DNA of 64,000 nt from Prosthecobacter sp. SYSU 5D2 (GTDB lineage Bacteria; Verrucomicrobiota; Verrucomicrobiia; Verrucomicrobiales; Verrucomicrobiaceae): assembly GCF_039655865.1 (NCBI RefSeq), contig NZ_JBBYXL010000003.1:248001-312000 (forward strand), given 5' to 3'. The position numbers and the translations under genes were made by a program. The stretch's first letter is position 1; each line of letters begins with the position of its first letter. Below the pieces are notes generated by a model. It was not told the DNA's origin. It ran no database searches and was given only the letters and a program-made list of their open reading frames with translations. This document shows positions 54,701 through 62,221 of the stretch, one piece after another.

Positions 54701-55209
54701 CGACGACGGGGGCGACGCCGACGCGGATGGCGCTGAAGGGATATTTGCTGGTGAACCGCAGTGAGCAGCCGCCGCAAGGGACGCTGCTGCTCGTAAGCAA
54801 GGACGGGAAATACAGCCGCTATCAGGAGCAGAACCTGGCCGGGCTGCGGGTGGACTCCACGGGACCTGCGCTGAAGACGCAGACGGCCATCAGTGCTGTC
54901 ACGGATGAGACGGGGGAACCGCCATTCCGTTCACAACTGTGGCTGCAAGGGGCGGACAGTGTGGTGAAGCTGTCCAAGACGGACCAGACGCTGGCACCGA
55001 AGACTCTGTCTGGCAGCGCGCATCAACTGCTGATCGAGAATGAGACAGGCGAGGTGACTTTGGAGACGGTGAGTTTCAAGGCGGCGATGGACATGGCCAG
55101 TTCGGCGAGAGCCCGTCAAAACAGAGAGACCTTGTACGAGACGACTGCGCGCCTGACTGCGGACCTGCAAGTGGCCGGGAGTGTGGCGGCGCCGGATGTG
55201 GAGCCGTGA
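51793..55209 (+). CDS. Large secreted protein with five Ig-like repeats
   Basis: A 1138-residue protein with a signal peptide (MLMSFKAPFYSCIALLLAVTSGSVWA). The first 530 or so residues form an unrecognised, aromatic-rich region (WRNPVPDYSDWGPDGNYK; EFAIEHIYPEDFGG) that could hold an enzymatic or beta-rich domain. Five Ig-like units follow, about 80 residues each, with the repeated pattern Y-Q-W-R-x-N/K-G...L...V..E..G.YDV.V..N..G; the central Trp and Tyr are kept while the disulfide Cys pair is not. A C-terminal region of about 175 residues completes it. Such Ig arrays are common in verrucomicrobial surface proteins and usually bind or space ligands. The N-terminal part has lower GC than its neighbours. 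Confidence 0.88.
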   Translation: MLMSFKAPFYSCIALLLAVTSGSVWAQVPRISVSQVGLHFICTADGQPDMYSWRNPVPDYSDWGPDGNYKIPNFDPLDPGVSGGRTALKVNENIAQEFAIEHIYPEDFGGLNSRFRLTNLQQIHWSTAEEASSGRMKARYYSNYPPLSNFQPGRYNTVATDSDDNFGRYYVRHPGYDFRNWNWTLPYDTPLHMNQKRIQAMLHLELRLPEGGSGEGDFNLSFVISGVDMSTIQVNGEQVFSRNTSLVVKTQKSLFLTSPSTELHTFADARRLVQGRRAPAVSNKPADAGYSDAPNSATMNLNLDLVSRYFTVSDHADLVFNSDLITIKIYDMHVAANTTEMPVQTVAFRLPMGRAPSPDLVVAGSGQVHYITPSGTAYRHPAIQAIRWWSFSRDGNVGRYEEGFPGQYDAIKGRFSEWRVAISNDRSAVNNLSFITNKQRVPGARALVYGYDASFYPDVGNVSVSELMTDPARRIEYQGPDYDRPVHYGTDTLRLLKNVNPLVARTHLSESEFEPEANYANPNLHMAEGFAEEQPRFALHPVSAVLERGEEVRLSVGVGNGPVTYQWRFKGEPIDGATNSSFLVTDMSPEKSGAYDVVATNGKGSTPSKPAILSVPGPVIILQPADIVANGGAEAVFTVTAEGDGLSYQWRRNRLVIDGANTSTLTLKKVKAADEGSYDVLVVNVDGRVVSEPAELRLKRSLAIIKQPVGGNLRVGGRVILQVQAVGEGAMNYRWRRNGEVVMNSTEDRLILTSVEGDNFGGMYDVVVTDESGSVTSQKVKVTDVGMPPMITLHPMNQTASMGGQATFSVQAQGGSLTYQWRLNGANVAKGKGASLVVSGVKEKNLGRYDCVVENEHGRTLSQMATLSLSSALSFTMLPENVTVAPGDEAAFTSEAAGEGLTPSYQWSFKGKEIPGAIYPDLVIPKASVSQAGLYSVTAISGADKVTTTVMLGILEPGVLVYKLSGTGVTTTGATPTRMALKGYLLVNRSEQPPQGTLLLVSKDGKYSRYQEQNLAGLRVDSTGPALKTQTAISAVTDETGEPPFRSQLWLQGADSVVKLSKTDQTLAPKTLSGSAHQLLIENETGEVTLETVSFKAAMDMASSARARQNRETLYETTARLTADLQVAGSVAAPDVEP

Positions 55210-55233
55210 AAAAGAAGGCCTGAGCGGGGCGGA

Positions 55234-55737
55234 TCAGAGAAAGCGGCGGCTTTCCTCACAGAGCTGGTTTCGGCGGTTTCGGCGAAGGTGGATTTCCTCC
55301 TTCTTGGGGCTGGTGTAACCGGGGGCTCCGTATTCAACCACCACCACGACGTGCTGCGGAGCGGCCTCCAGGGTGACGATGCGGAAGATGGGCACACGCT
55401 TGCTACGGAAGAAGGCATGCAGGGGAATGTGCGGGTGACCTGCATTCCATAACCAGCGGCCTGGTGGAAAGTCAGACATGTCGGCGAGAGCCAGGAGGAC
55501 TTCGCGGATGAGGGGCTCTTCGTGGCGTTTCAGCAGCTTGGAGGCGGCACGGCGGGAGAGCATGTGCTCCAGCAGGGCGGCGGCGGGATTCAGGTGGTCT
55601 TCCTCCATCTCCTCAATGGCTTCTTTGGCATGAAAGGCCATGGCCTCGCGGAACTGCTCCCGCGTGATGCGGCCGCTGTCGAGCTGTTGAAACAATTGAC
55701 GGGGGCTGGGGGGGATTTCAGACACGCGCTTCATTGA
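55234..55737 (-). CDS. Conserved-looking hypothetical protein
   Basis: A 167-residue protein starting MKRVSEIPPSPRQLFQQLDSG. It has a helical N-terminal half (ITREQFREAMAFHAKEAIEEMEEDHLNPAAALLEHML; RRAASKLLKRHEEPLIREVLLAL) and a beta-rich C-terminal half (PIFRIVTLEAAPQHVVVVVEYGAPG) with a basic end. No family is recognised. The frame continues upstream, but those residues are Arg-rich and antisense to the lipoprotein gene. It converges with the large Ig protein gene with about 24 bases between stops and diverges from the lipoprotein gene. Confidence 0.75.
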   Translation of the reverse strand, partial: SMKRVSEIPPSPRQLFQQLDSGRITREQFREAMAFHAKEAIEEMEEDHLNPAAALLEHMLSRRAASKLLKRHEEPLIREVLLALADMSDFPPGRWLWNAGHPHIPLHAFFRSKRVPIFRIVTLEAAPQHVVVVVEYGAPGYTSPKKEEIHLRRNRRNQLCEESRRFL

Positions 55738-55897
55738 AAAGAACGCGCCGGGCGGCTGCAAGGATGTTTTGTACTTTCTGCGGGGCCGCAGCAGAGAAAT
55801 CCGGGGGAGGAGTTCCCGCTTGCCCTCTGCGGAGAATGTGGAGATGGTACCTGATGTGCGTGCCGGATGCGGCAGGCATGAACCTGTGCCCCATGCC

Positions 55898-56620
55898 ATG
55901 AAGACTGTTTCCAAATTCCCTCTGCGCCTCTGCCAGGGTGCCTGTGCCCTGCTGGCGATGGCGGCCCTGACCGGCTGTGAAATGCCGCCGAGAGATGCCT
56001 GGCGGATCATCCAGCGGGACGGGTTACTGACGTATTGGGACCGTGAATACAATCCGCAGATCGCCCCGAGCCGGTACTTGTATCCCACGGGAAGGCCGCT
56101 GATTCGGGGAGGTGGCACAGTGGCTCCGTATCAGCCAGCTTATTCAGAAAACCGCTATCTGGCCTCAGGCAGCGGGGTGCCCTACCGCCGCCCTGCACCC
56201 CGTGTAAGTGAGTGGCAGACGAGCGAAAGCCGCGTGATCGAACCGAAGGCAACAGTGACCCAGGCACCTGAACCGAAACAAAGAATCCCGCTGGAGCCAT
56301 CGCGGAAGACGAATCCAGTTGCCGTGACGCCGCCAGCGGCAGCTAAACCTGCGATGGACAATCTGCCCTTTGGCACGCCAGTGCCTGGCAGGCCAGGAAT
56401 GGTGAACAGCCCCTTTGCCACCAAGCAGCAACTGGTGGATGTGACGGGGATGGCGGCTGGCGAGGCGGTGAAGGATCCCTACAGTGGAAAACTTTTCCGT
56501 GTGCCGCCTGCTCAGGAGGCTGCAGCAAAGAAAACGGAGCCAGAGCCTGCCGGTGCTCCTGCTACTGAGGCTCCTGAAGCACCAGAAACGTCGCCGGAAG
56601 AGGCTAAACCGCAGCCTTGA
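55898..56620 (+). CDS. Proline-rich lipoprotein
   Basis: A 240-residue protein with a lipoprotein signal: MKTVSKFPLRLCQGACALLAMAALTGC, lipobox LTGC with the acylated Cys at residue 27. The mature part is an extended, Pro/Ala-rich chain with YWDREYNPQIAPSRYLYPTGRPLI, a GTPVPGRPGMVNSPF segment, VKDPYSGKLFRVP, and an acidic tail. No enzymatic domain is visible; it probably spans or decorates the envelope. The VKDPYSGKLFRVP piece resembles a short conserved motif in verrucomicrobial lipoproteins. It is followed by the small basic protein gene. Confidence 0.82.
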   Translation: MKTVSKFPLRLCQGACALLAMAALTGCEMPPRDAWRIIQRDGLLTYWDREYNPQIAPSRYLYPTGRPLIRGGGTVAPYQPAYSENRYLASGSGVPYRRPAPRVSEWQTSESRVIEPKATVTQAPEPKQRIPLEPSRKTNPVAVTPPAAAKPAMDNLPFGTPVPGRPGMVNSPFATKQQLVDVTGMAAGEAVKDPYSGKLFRVPPAQEAAAKKTEPEPAGAPATEAPEAPETSPEEAKPQP

Positions 56621-56729
56621 ACGCGCCTTTGGAGGCAATCCGGGTGTTTCATGTGACATTCGGGCTTGATTCCCCCCGTGATGGTGCCACTCTCCGCACC
56701 CCGCTTTTAGCATTCCAATACCTGCCACC

Positions 56730-57047
56730 ATGGGCCAGCAACTCAATAAAATCGTCAAACGTCGCCGTCGTAAACTCTATGTCGCCCGCAAGAAAGCTCT
56801 TGCAAAGGCCGGCCTGAGCCGCAAGCCCCTTGTCCGCGAGCCGAAGGCCGCCAAGAAAACGGTGAAGAAGGCAGCCCCCAAGAAGGACAAAGCCCCAGCG
56901 AAAGCCAAGGCCGCTCCTGCTGCTGAAGCGGTGATCGCACCGGTGGTGGCTGAGACCGCTGCCCCTGCTGTGGAAGAAACCGCGCCAGTGGTTGAAGAGA
57001 CTGCTGCTCCAGAAGCACCTGCCGCTGAAGAAAAATCGGCCGAGTAA
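56730..57047 (+). CDS. Small protein with basic head and acidic Ala/Glu tail
   Basis: A 105-residue protein split by charge. The first 60 residues are strongly basic (MGQQLNKIVKRRRRKLYVARKKALAKAG, then KPLVREPKAAKKTVKKAAPKK), resembling histone H1-like or ribosome-associated proteins. The last 45 residues are Ala/Glu/Val-rich and acidic (APVVEETAAPEAPAAEE). I do not recognise a named family; the conserved-looking N terminus suggests nucleic-acid or ribosome binding with a self-screening tail (inference). It has its own terminator directly after. Confidence 0.82.
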   Translation: MGQQLNKIVKRRRRKLYVARKKALAKAGLSRKPLVREPKAAKKTVKKAAPKKDKAPAKAKAAPAAEAVIAPVVAETAAPAVEETAPVVEETAAPEAPAAEEKSAE

Positions 57048-57077
57048 TATCGGGCTGAGTTTTTTAACGATCCTTTT

Positions 57078-57116
57078 AAAAACCCCGCGCAGACTCTGCG
57101 TGGGGTTTTTGTTTTT
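57078..57116 (+). terminator. Strong terminator after the small basic protein gene
   Basis: A long stem with A-tract and T-tract (AAAAACCCCGCGCAG pairing with CTGCGTGGGGTTTTT, one G-U), a 3-base loop, and further T residues at 57112-57117. It is symmetrical enough to work in both directions. Confidence 0.92.
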
Positions 57117-57126
57117 TGGGAGGATG

Positions 57127-57651
57127 TATACCGATTTCCAAAAAGAGTGTCCGAAATTCGTCTGAGCTTTACTTGGCTCCCTCAGCCCGAAGGGCTGCCT
57201 ATGAATAGCCGGAGGTCAGGCGAGTCTTGACGAGCTGGACCTCCGGTAACGGGTGACAATGTTTCCACGGTGCCGCCTACTCCAAAGGAGTAGTCCCATC
57301 GGCCACGCCCCGGTCATTCTGGCTGCGGCGTGATGGGGCAACCCTGCGGGTTGGTCTTCAAGACGGGTCGTGCTTGCCTGACCGGAGGTTAGCTCGCCGA
57401 GGCTCGCGTCACCTTCCGGCTACTCATGGGTTAGCCCTTCGGGCTAGAAAAACGGGCCACACAGAGGCTTGCCTGCGCTCTGGCGAGGTTGCGGAAACCC
57501 TGCGGCTGGCAGGAGCCACACGCTTGTCCAACACACGCCGGACACCGGAGGGATAGGACCGCATGCGGAGGAGCTTCAGGCGGGCTTTGGATTGGATGAG
57601 CCCCATTCGCTGGCACGGACTTTTTAGACAACCTTTTTGGAAATCAGTATA
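57127..57651. mobile_element. 525-bp gene-free element with 19-bp terminal inverted repeats (MITE-like)
   Basis: Ends TATACCGATTTCCAAAAAG (57127-57145) and CTTTTTGGAAATCAGTATA (57633-57651) are inverted copies with one mismatch, and the outermost bases are TA. Inside, two 65-base arms in opposite orientation (57183-57246 and 57382-57446) share AGCCCGAAGGGCT, TAGCCGGA and the ACCTCCGG end. No transposase or other reading frame is present. The layout resembles a non-autonomous transposon derivative of a TA-targeting family. Copies elsewhere in the genome are expected but not visible here. Confidence 0.6.
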
Positions 57652-57908
57652 ATTGTTGGCCTAACGGGATATGTAACTGAATCGGGTCGTGTGGCCAGGG
57701 CCATTCTGGCACGTGGATTCTAGCATGCGGCTCCAGGGCTTCGGCGTAAGCGGCGCTGCCGAGGCAATGACTTGCGTCTTGCCTCTCTGCTCCGCACTCC
57801 GGGACGCTTTGCGGCTGCGGAGATCCTGAGCGGCGCGGAAGCGTCCTGCCCTCAGCATGAGGCCGGGACAGCCTCAAACCTTGGGGGGAAAAGAAACCAT
57901 CCAGGCAT
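57652..57908. other. Intergenic region with no recognisable gene
   Basis: Between the inverted-repeat element and tRNA-Asp; frames on both strands are short and unconserved. The stretch from about 57720 is GC-rich with several short palindromes but no clear repeat family. Confidence 0.5.
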
Positions 57909-57935
57909 AAAAAAACCCGCTCATTTCTGGGCGGG
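57909..57935 (-). terminator. Intrinsic terminator of tRNA-Asp
   Basis: CCCGC and GCGGG arms, 10-base loop, followed by seven T residues on the minus strand, 18 bases after the tRNA 3' end. Confidence 0.85.
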
Positions 57936-57953
57936 ACTTTTTATGAAACTCAC

Positions 57954-58030
57954 TGGCGGAACGGACGGGACTTGAACCCGCAACCTCCAACGTGACAGGC
58001 TGGCGCTCTAACCAATTGAGCTACCGCTCC
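57954..58030 (-). tRNA. tRNA-Asp (GTC)
   Basis: A 77-base cloverleaf on the minus strand. Acceptor GGAGCGG pairs with CCGTTCC (one G-U), D arm GCTC...GAGC, anticodon stem CCAGC/GTTGG with loop CTGTCAC giving anticodon GTC, T loop GTTCAAGT, discriminator G and encoded CCA. All expected invariant bases are present. Confidence 0.97.
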
Positions 58031-58109
58031 AGGGCCTCGTGAGTGGACGGAGATACTAGATGATGACGGCGGGCTGGCAACTGAAAAGTGATGTTTTTGT
58101 GAAGAAATT

Positions 58110-58760
58110 TCACTTCGTTTCAGCAGGCAGTTCGATAGCCACTTCGATGTCATCAAAGTAGATGGGTGTCTGCGAATAAGGAGTGGCCCAGATGCTGGCT
58201 TTCCCCTGCCCTTTCAGGCCTTTATCGGTATGCGATATTTGGGGTTCGGCGGGCTCGGTGGCATCGGCGGCCCAGGTCTTGCCGGTGATGGTCCACTCAT
58301 CGCCGTTCTTGCGGGCTTCGAGCTTGATCCAGAGCCAGGCATCGCTGGTCCAGGTAAAGGGGATGCTGGCGTGGGTTTCATCGCTCTTGACGATTTCCAG
58401 GGTCTTCTTCGGTGCATTGACAATGAGACGGTAGCCGCTCATGCCGTGCACCGCGATGCCGAAGCGCGGATTGCTGCGGCCCTGCTTGCTGGCGAAGACG
58501 CGGGCTTTGATGACGGACTCGCCAGCAGCCGAGGTGGCAAACTGGGCGCTGGCATCCACCAGATTATCCGGGGCGACCATGATGGCTTTATTGCCGTCTT
58601 TGGCGGCGACTTTGATGGTGCCATCCACGACGAAGACTTCCTTTGGAGGATCGCCTTCCGGCCAGTCATCGGAGGTGAAGGTGAAGGAGGTGAGGTCGGC
58701 GCTGAAGGCCTGGGTCAGCAACAGCAAAGATGAGGCGAGGAGGGCGGGCTTTTTCATCAT
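58110..58760 (-). CDS. Secreted beta-sandwich (LamG/DUF1080-like) protein
   Basis: A 216-residue protein with a signal peptide (MMKKPALLASSLLLLTQAFSA). The mature part looks like a single concanavalin-type beta-sandwich: VIKARVFASKQGRSNPRFGIAVHG, YRLIVNAPKKTLEIVK, LWIKLEARKNGDEWTITGKTW and a final YFDDIEVAIELP, the strands and 'DDIEV' end of 3-keto-disaccharide-hydrolase-like/LamG domains. These domains often bind or hydrolyse glycans. No catalytic residues can be assigned by eye. It follows the class I aldolase gene by 21 bases on the same strand, so the two share a transcript. Confidence 0.8.
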   Translation of the reverse strand: MMKKPALLASSLLLLTQAFSADLTSFTFTSDDWPEGDPPKEVFVVDGTIKVAAKDGNKAIMVAPDNLVDASAQFATSAAGESVIKARVFASKQGRSNPRFGIAVHGMSGYRLIVNAPKKTLEIVKSDETHASIPFTWTSDAWLWIKLEARKNGDEWTITGKTWAADATEPAEPQISHTDKGLKGQGKASIWATPYSQTPIYFDDIEVAIELPAETK

Positions 58761-58781
58761 GGCGGTCTCTTCGTAACTCGT

Positions 58782-59576
58782 TTAGCGGAGGGGTTCTTTC
58801 ATGAGGGCCAGCGCCTCCAGGGCGGAGACATCTTCATGCACGATGGCGGAGAGGCTGCGGGCGATGGCGGCGGGGTTCTGGTGCTGCCAGACATTGCGGC
58901 CGATGGCCACGCCGGAGGCTCCGGCTTCCATGGCGTCCTCGGTCATTTTTAGCAGGGCGGCATCGTCATTGAGGGAGGCTCCGCCGAGAATGATGACGGG
59001 CACCCAGAGCTGGTCTACGACCTTGCGAAACTCGCCCGGTTTGCAGTCAACGGGATAGGGGACTTTGACAACATCGGCTCCCAGCTCAGCAGCGAGGCGA
59101 GCAGCGAAGGCGACGTTTTCCAGGGTGTATTTGTCCGTCTGGCCGAGGCCATAGGGGAGGGCTTCAATGATGACCGGGATGTCCAGGTCCATGCTGCTGC
59201 GGATGATGTCGGCGCATTCCTGGAAGTTGACGCGCTCGCTGATGGAATTGGGATACAGCATGTTCATGACGGCATTGGCACCGACGGCCTCGGCCTCCTC
59301 CACGCCATAGACATTGATGCTGCCTGCGCCGTCGCCGGTCATGCGGGTGTTATAGACATCCGTGCGGAGGCAGATGCCCTTGCCCGCCATGGAATCTGCC
59401 GCGCGCATGGCGACGCCCAGGTTCATGACATACCCGTCCACATAGGGGCTGACGGCATCAATCAAAGCGAAGGGATTTTCCATGCCTGGAACCGGGATGG
59501 CCACGCCGTGGTCAATCGGAAGAATGACGGTCTTGCCGTCGCGGAAAAAGATTTCGAGATTTTCTTGGCGGTTCAT
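58782..59576 (-). CDS. Class I (DhnA/FbaB-type) aldolase
   Basis: A 264-residue (beta/alpha)8 protein of the DhnA/DeoC/LacD aldolase group: ILPIDHGVAIPVPGM at the start, the Schiff-base lysine in DVVKVPYPVD, and GGASLNDDAALLK and GVAIGRNVWQHQNPAAI near the end, which form the phosphate-binding site. This group includes archaeal-type fructose-bisphosphate aldolase and LsrF-like thiolases; the substrate here is not certain. The first ATG of the frame fits the family N terminus (MNRQENLEIFFRDGK). It is followed directly by the beta-sandwich gene. Confidence 0.88.
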   Translation of the reverse strand: MNRQENLEIFFRDGKTVILPIDHGVAIPVPGMENPFALIDAVSPYVDGYVMNLGVAMRAADSMAGKGICLRTDVYNTRMTGDGAGSINVYGVEEAEAVGANAVMNMLYPNSISERVNFQECADIIRSSMDLDIPVIIEALPYGLGQTDKYTLENVAFAARLAAELGADVVKVPYPVDCKPGEFRKVVDQLWVPVIILGGASLNDDAALLKMTEDAMEAGASGVAIGRNVWQHQNPAAIARSLSAIVHEDVSALEALALMKEPLR

Positions 59577-59698
59577 AGCTAGAGACTACGGATGGCGGCG
59601 GATGCGCGGGGTGTAAAGAGAGGAAAAGGATCCTCTTTGACAGTGTTGCCGCGGAAGCGATCGTCATAGACAGGGCGTTCGTGCCCGAATATCCGGAT

Positions 59699-60934
59699 TT
59701 ACTGTAAAGACAGGTCGAAGTAGAGGAGGCCGTTAACGAGGCGGATGTTGCGAAGGTTAACCGGGAAGTTTCTCCCCTCACCGGGCAGGATAAAATCCTT
59801 GATGGTTCCATTTGGCCAAGCGACCCAGCGCTTGTTAAGATCTATGCCCGGTACATCGGCAGGGCCGGGCAATTTCAGTTCATAGCGTGGCAGGTCACTG
59901 GTGCTCAGGAGACGCTTGATACGCCAGATGAACAAGCCTGCCTGCCCTTCGGCGTCATTGCCCGCAGTGGATCTGTTTTCCAGCATCAAGAACTCTGCAC
60001 CGACCCCGTCAAGGCTGTTCAGGGGTATGATGAAGGCGTCGTTGGGGTGGTCCTGGATGGGTCTTAACACCAGCTTTTGTGGCGTCCCGGCATCCACGAT
60101 GGTGGGGTCACACCATCCAAGCCGTGTTTTTGTCCATACACAAAAGCTTCTGGGGTAAATCCCCCGATAACCACCGGCCATGGAGCACCAGGGACCAAAG
60201 CTTTCGCGAACGTCTTTTTTTGCGTAGAGGTCTGGCACGCCGAGTATGTGCCCCCATTCATGGCAGAAGACGCCGATTCTCTCGATCTCTCCCGTCGTGA
60301 AGTATCGTTTGCTTTCGATCGTGCTTGCGTGCGACCAGAGGATGTTACTGGAAGGTCCAGTGATTGGCCCCGCATGAATGAAGGCAAAGACATCGTAGCC
60401 ATCCAAGGCGTGGGCTCCTTCCCGCTCACGCAAGAGGTCAAGGGCGGTTTGGAAAAGGCTTTTCTTCGCGGCCTTGAATTCCATGTCATGGATGGCTTGG
60501 AATGTATTATCCACACTGAGCCAGTCGAAGACTTTGCCAGTGAGCACGAAGCGCCCGTTTGACTGGATACGATACCAGTCTGCAAGGCTGCCAAAAGAGG
60601 GCTTGCCATCTGGCTGCTGGTGATACTCGTCACGCGAGAAGAGCATCTTTTCATAAAACGCTGCGCTGTGGACGGCCTGGTGTTTCTGATCTGCGAACTC
60701 AATCAGCAAGGTGGCTACACGGAGCGGTTGCTTTTGCCAGTCACGATCAGCTCCGAAGACGTGGCGCGGAGGCACGGGATTGGGCCGGGTGGACACTTGT
60801 GCGCCCGAGACCGTGAAGTGTCCTGCAATGCTGGGAGGCGTGCCGGCCGGCGCTTCTGCGAACAAGGCTGATGCTGTGATGAGCGCCAGTGAGAGCATGG
60901 CACAGATGGGGTGCCTCAGACGGCATGGTTTCAT
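59699..60934 (-). CDS. Secreted M6-type metalloprotease
   Basis: A 411-residue protein with a signal (HPICAMLSLALITASALFAEA) and an M6/immune-inhibitor-A-like catalytic domain. The zinc site is CHEWGHILGVPDLYAKKD: HEWGH gives the HExxH pair with Glu (near 225-229) and the GxxD that follows. A CSMAGGYRG Met turn comes later, before a C-terminal beta region (GFLYFDLSLQ-like end). It should be secreted and degrade proteins. The frame opens six codons earlier; MKPCRLRHPICAM is preferred. No inhibitor or chaperone is adjacent. Confidence 0.87.
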   Translation of the reverse strand: MKPCRLRHPICAMLSLALITASALFAEAPAGTPPSIAGHFTVSGAQVSTRPNPVPPRHVFGADRDWQKQPLRVATLLIEFADQKHQAVHSAAFYEKMLFSRDEYHQQPDGKPSFGSLADWYRIQSNGRFVLTGKVFDWLSVDNTFQAIHDMEFKAAKKSLFQTALDLLREREGAHALDGYDVFAFIHAGPITGPSSNILWSHASTIESKRYFTTGEIERIGVFCHEWGHILGVPDLYAKKDVRESFGPWCSMAGGYRGIYPRSFCVWTKTRLGWCDPTIVDAGTPQKLVLRPIQDHPNDAFIIPLNSLDGVGAEFLMLENRSTAGNDAEGQAGLFIWRIKRLLSTSDLPRYELKLPGPADVPGIDLNKRWVAWPNGTIKDFILPGEGRNFPVNLRNIRLVNGLLYFDLSLQ

Positions 60935-61069
60935 AAATGGAATAGATGGCATCCTAATCTGTGTGACCTGCTGGATACGTCCGCTGAGGGGGAGTTCTTG
61001 AACGGGGGCGGAGGGAATGTTGGGCTTGCTGACTAAAGCAGTGGAGTCATTGGTGGGATTGGGTTTTGA

Positions 61070-62080
61070 TTGGGAATGCCAGATCCTGTCCCCTTCTCTG
61101 CTTTCATGGCGCGTGCTCTGTATGATCCGGAGCGGGGATATTATGCGCGGCAGATCCGGACGGTGGGGGCGAGGGGGGATTTTTCGACTTCGGCGACGAT
61201 TTCACCGGTGTTTGGCCAGGCGGTGGCGGGGTGGCTGAAACAGGAGTCGGTTTTGCAACCGAAGGTCCGGCATATCATCGAGATCGGCGCGGGCAGCGGC
61301 GTGCTGATGGAGCGGGTGCAGAAGAGCCTGGGGTGGTGGCAGCGGCGGAGATTTCAGTGGCACATTGTGGAAACGTCAGATGTTTTGCAGCAGCGGCAGC
61401 GGGAATTATTGGGGGCCGGGGTGACCTGGCATAAAGATTTAAAGGCGGCCCTGGAAAAGACTGGAGGTAAGGCTTTCCTTTATCACAATGAGCTGCTGGA
61501 TGCTTTTCCTGTGACTCTTTTGCAGTGGCATGAGGAGGCCTGGCATGAGGTGCATGTGACGGATGAAGGGCGTGAGGTGTGGGTGCCACTGGCCCGGGAT
61601 GAGGCTCAAAGGGCGCCGTTTTCAGCGCTGCAAAACTGGCCTCAAAAACAGCCCAGGCAGCGGGTGGAGCTACATGCGACGGCACGAGAATGGATGCAGC
61701 ACTGGGCACCGGTCTGGCAGGTCGGGGCGATGCTGACGGTGGACTATGGGGACGTGTTTCCAGCGCTTTATTATCGGCGGCCCGGGGGGACCTTGCGGGG
61801 GTATTTGCACCAGCAGCGGCTGGAGGGTGCTGAGATCTATCAGAACCCTGGCAGGCAGGACCTAACCAGTGATGTAAATTTCACGGATTACCGTGCCTGG
61901 GCGGAGGAGCTGGGTTGGCAGGAGGTGGGCTACGGAACCCAGGCGGAGCTGATCCGAAAGCATGTAAAGAATCCGCCAATAGATAAAGGCGCTTCATTCA
62001 TCCTGACAGAGGAAGGAGCGGGAGGAGCTTTTAAATATGTGGTGCATCGTTTGTCCAAAGAAGGTCATTTGCACATATGA
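61070..62080 (+). CDS. MidA/NDUFAF7-type SAM-dependent methyltransferase
   Basis: A 336-residue protein of the DUF185/MidA family. Visible blocks: MARALYDPERGYYAR, GDFSTSATISPVFGQ, HIIEIGAGSGVLM (SAM motif I), NELLDAFPVTLL, AMLTVDYGDV, GGTLRGYLHQQ and DLTSDVNFTDY. In mitochondria the homologue methylates an arginine of NDUFS2 in complex I assembly; in bacteria the target is unclear. A second ATG at 61076 is possible. The gene stands alone between the protease and the RND pair. Confidence 0.92.
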   Translation: MGMPDPVPFSAFMARALYDPERGYYARQIRTVGARGDFSTSATISPVFGQAVAGWLKQESVLQPKVRHIIEIGAGSGVLMERVQKSLGWWQRRRFQWHIVETSDVLQQRQRELLGAGVTWHKDLKAALEKTGGKAFLYHNELLDAFPVTLLQWHEEAWHEVHVTDEGREVWVPLARDEAQRAPFSALQNWPQKQPRQRVELHATAREWMQHWAPVWQVGAMLTVDYGDVFPALYYRRPGGTLRGYLHQQRLEGAEIYQNPGRQDLTSDVNFTDYRAWAEELGWQEVGYGTQAELIRKHVKNPPIDKGASFILTEEGAGGAFKYVVHRLSKEGHLHI

Positions 62081-62221
62081 ATTGCCGCGCGGCTGCGTAA
62101 ATACAATGACTGCGCCTTGAATGCCCTGGCTTGCAAGGCAGTCCCAATGAAAGCGGTGGTTGGTGCGTTTCTGATGAGACCCATCATGACTGCTTGTGAA
62201 TTTTGCTGATCTATTTCCCAC

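Noticed and set aside
57127-57651. CRISPR array or tRNA-like gene
   Set aside because: The repeats are inverted and only two, without spacers of regular length; no tRNA cloverleaf is formed.
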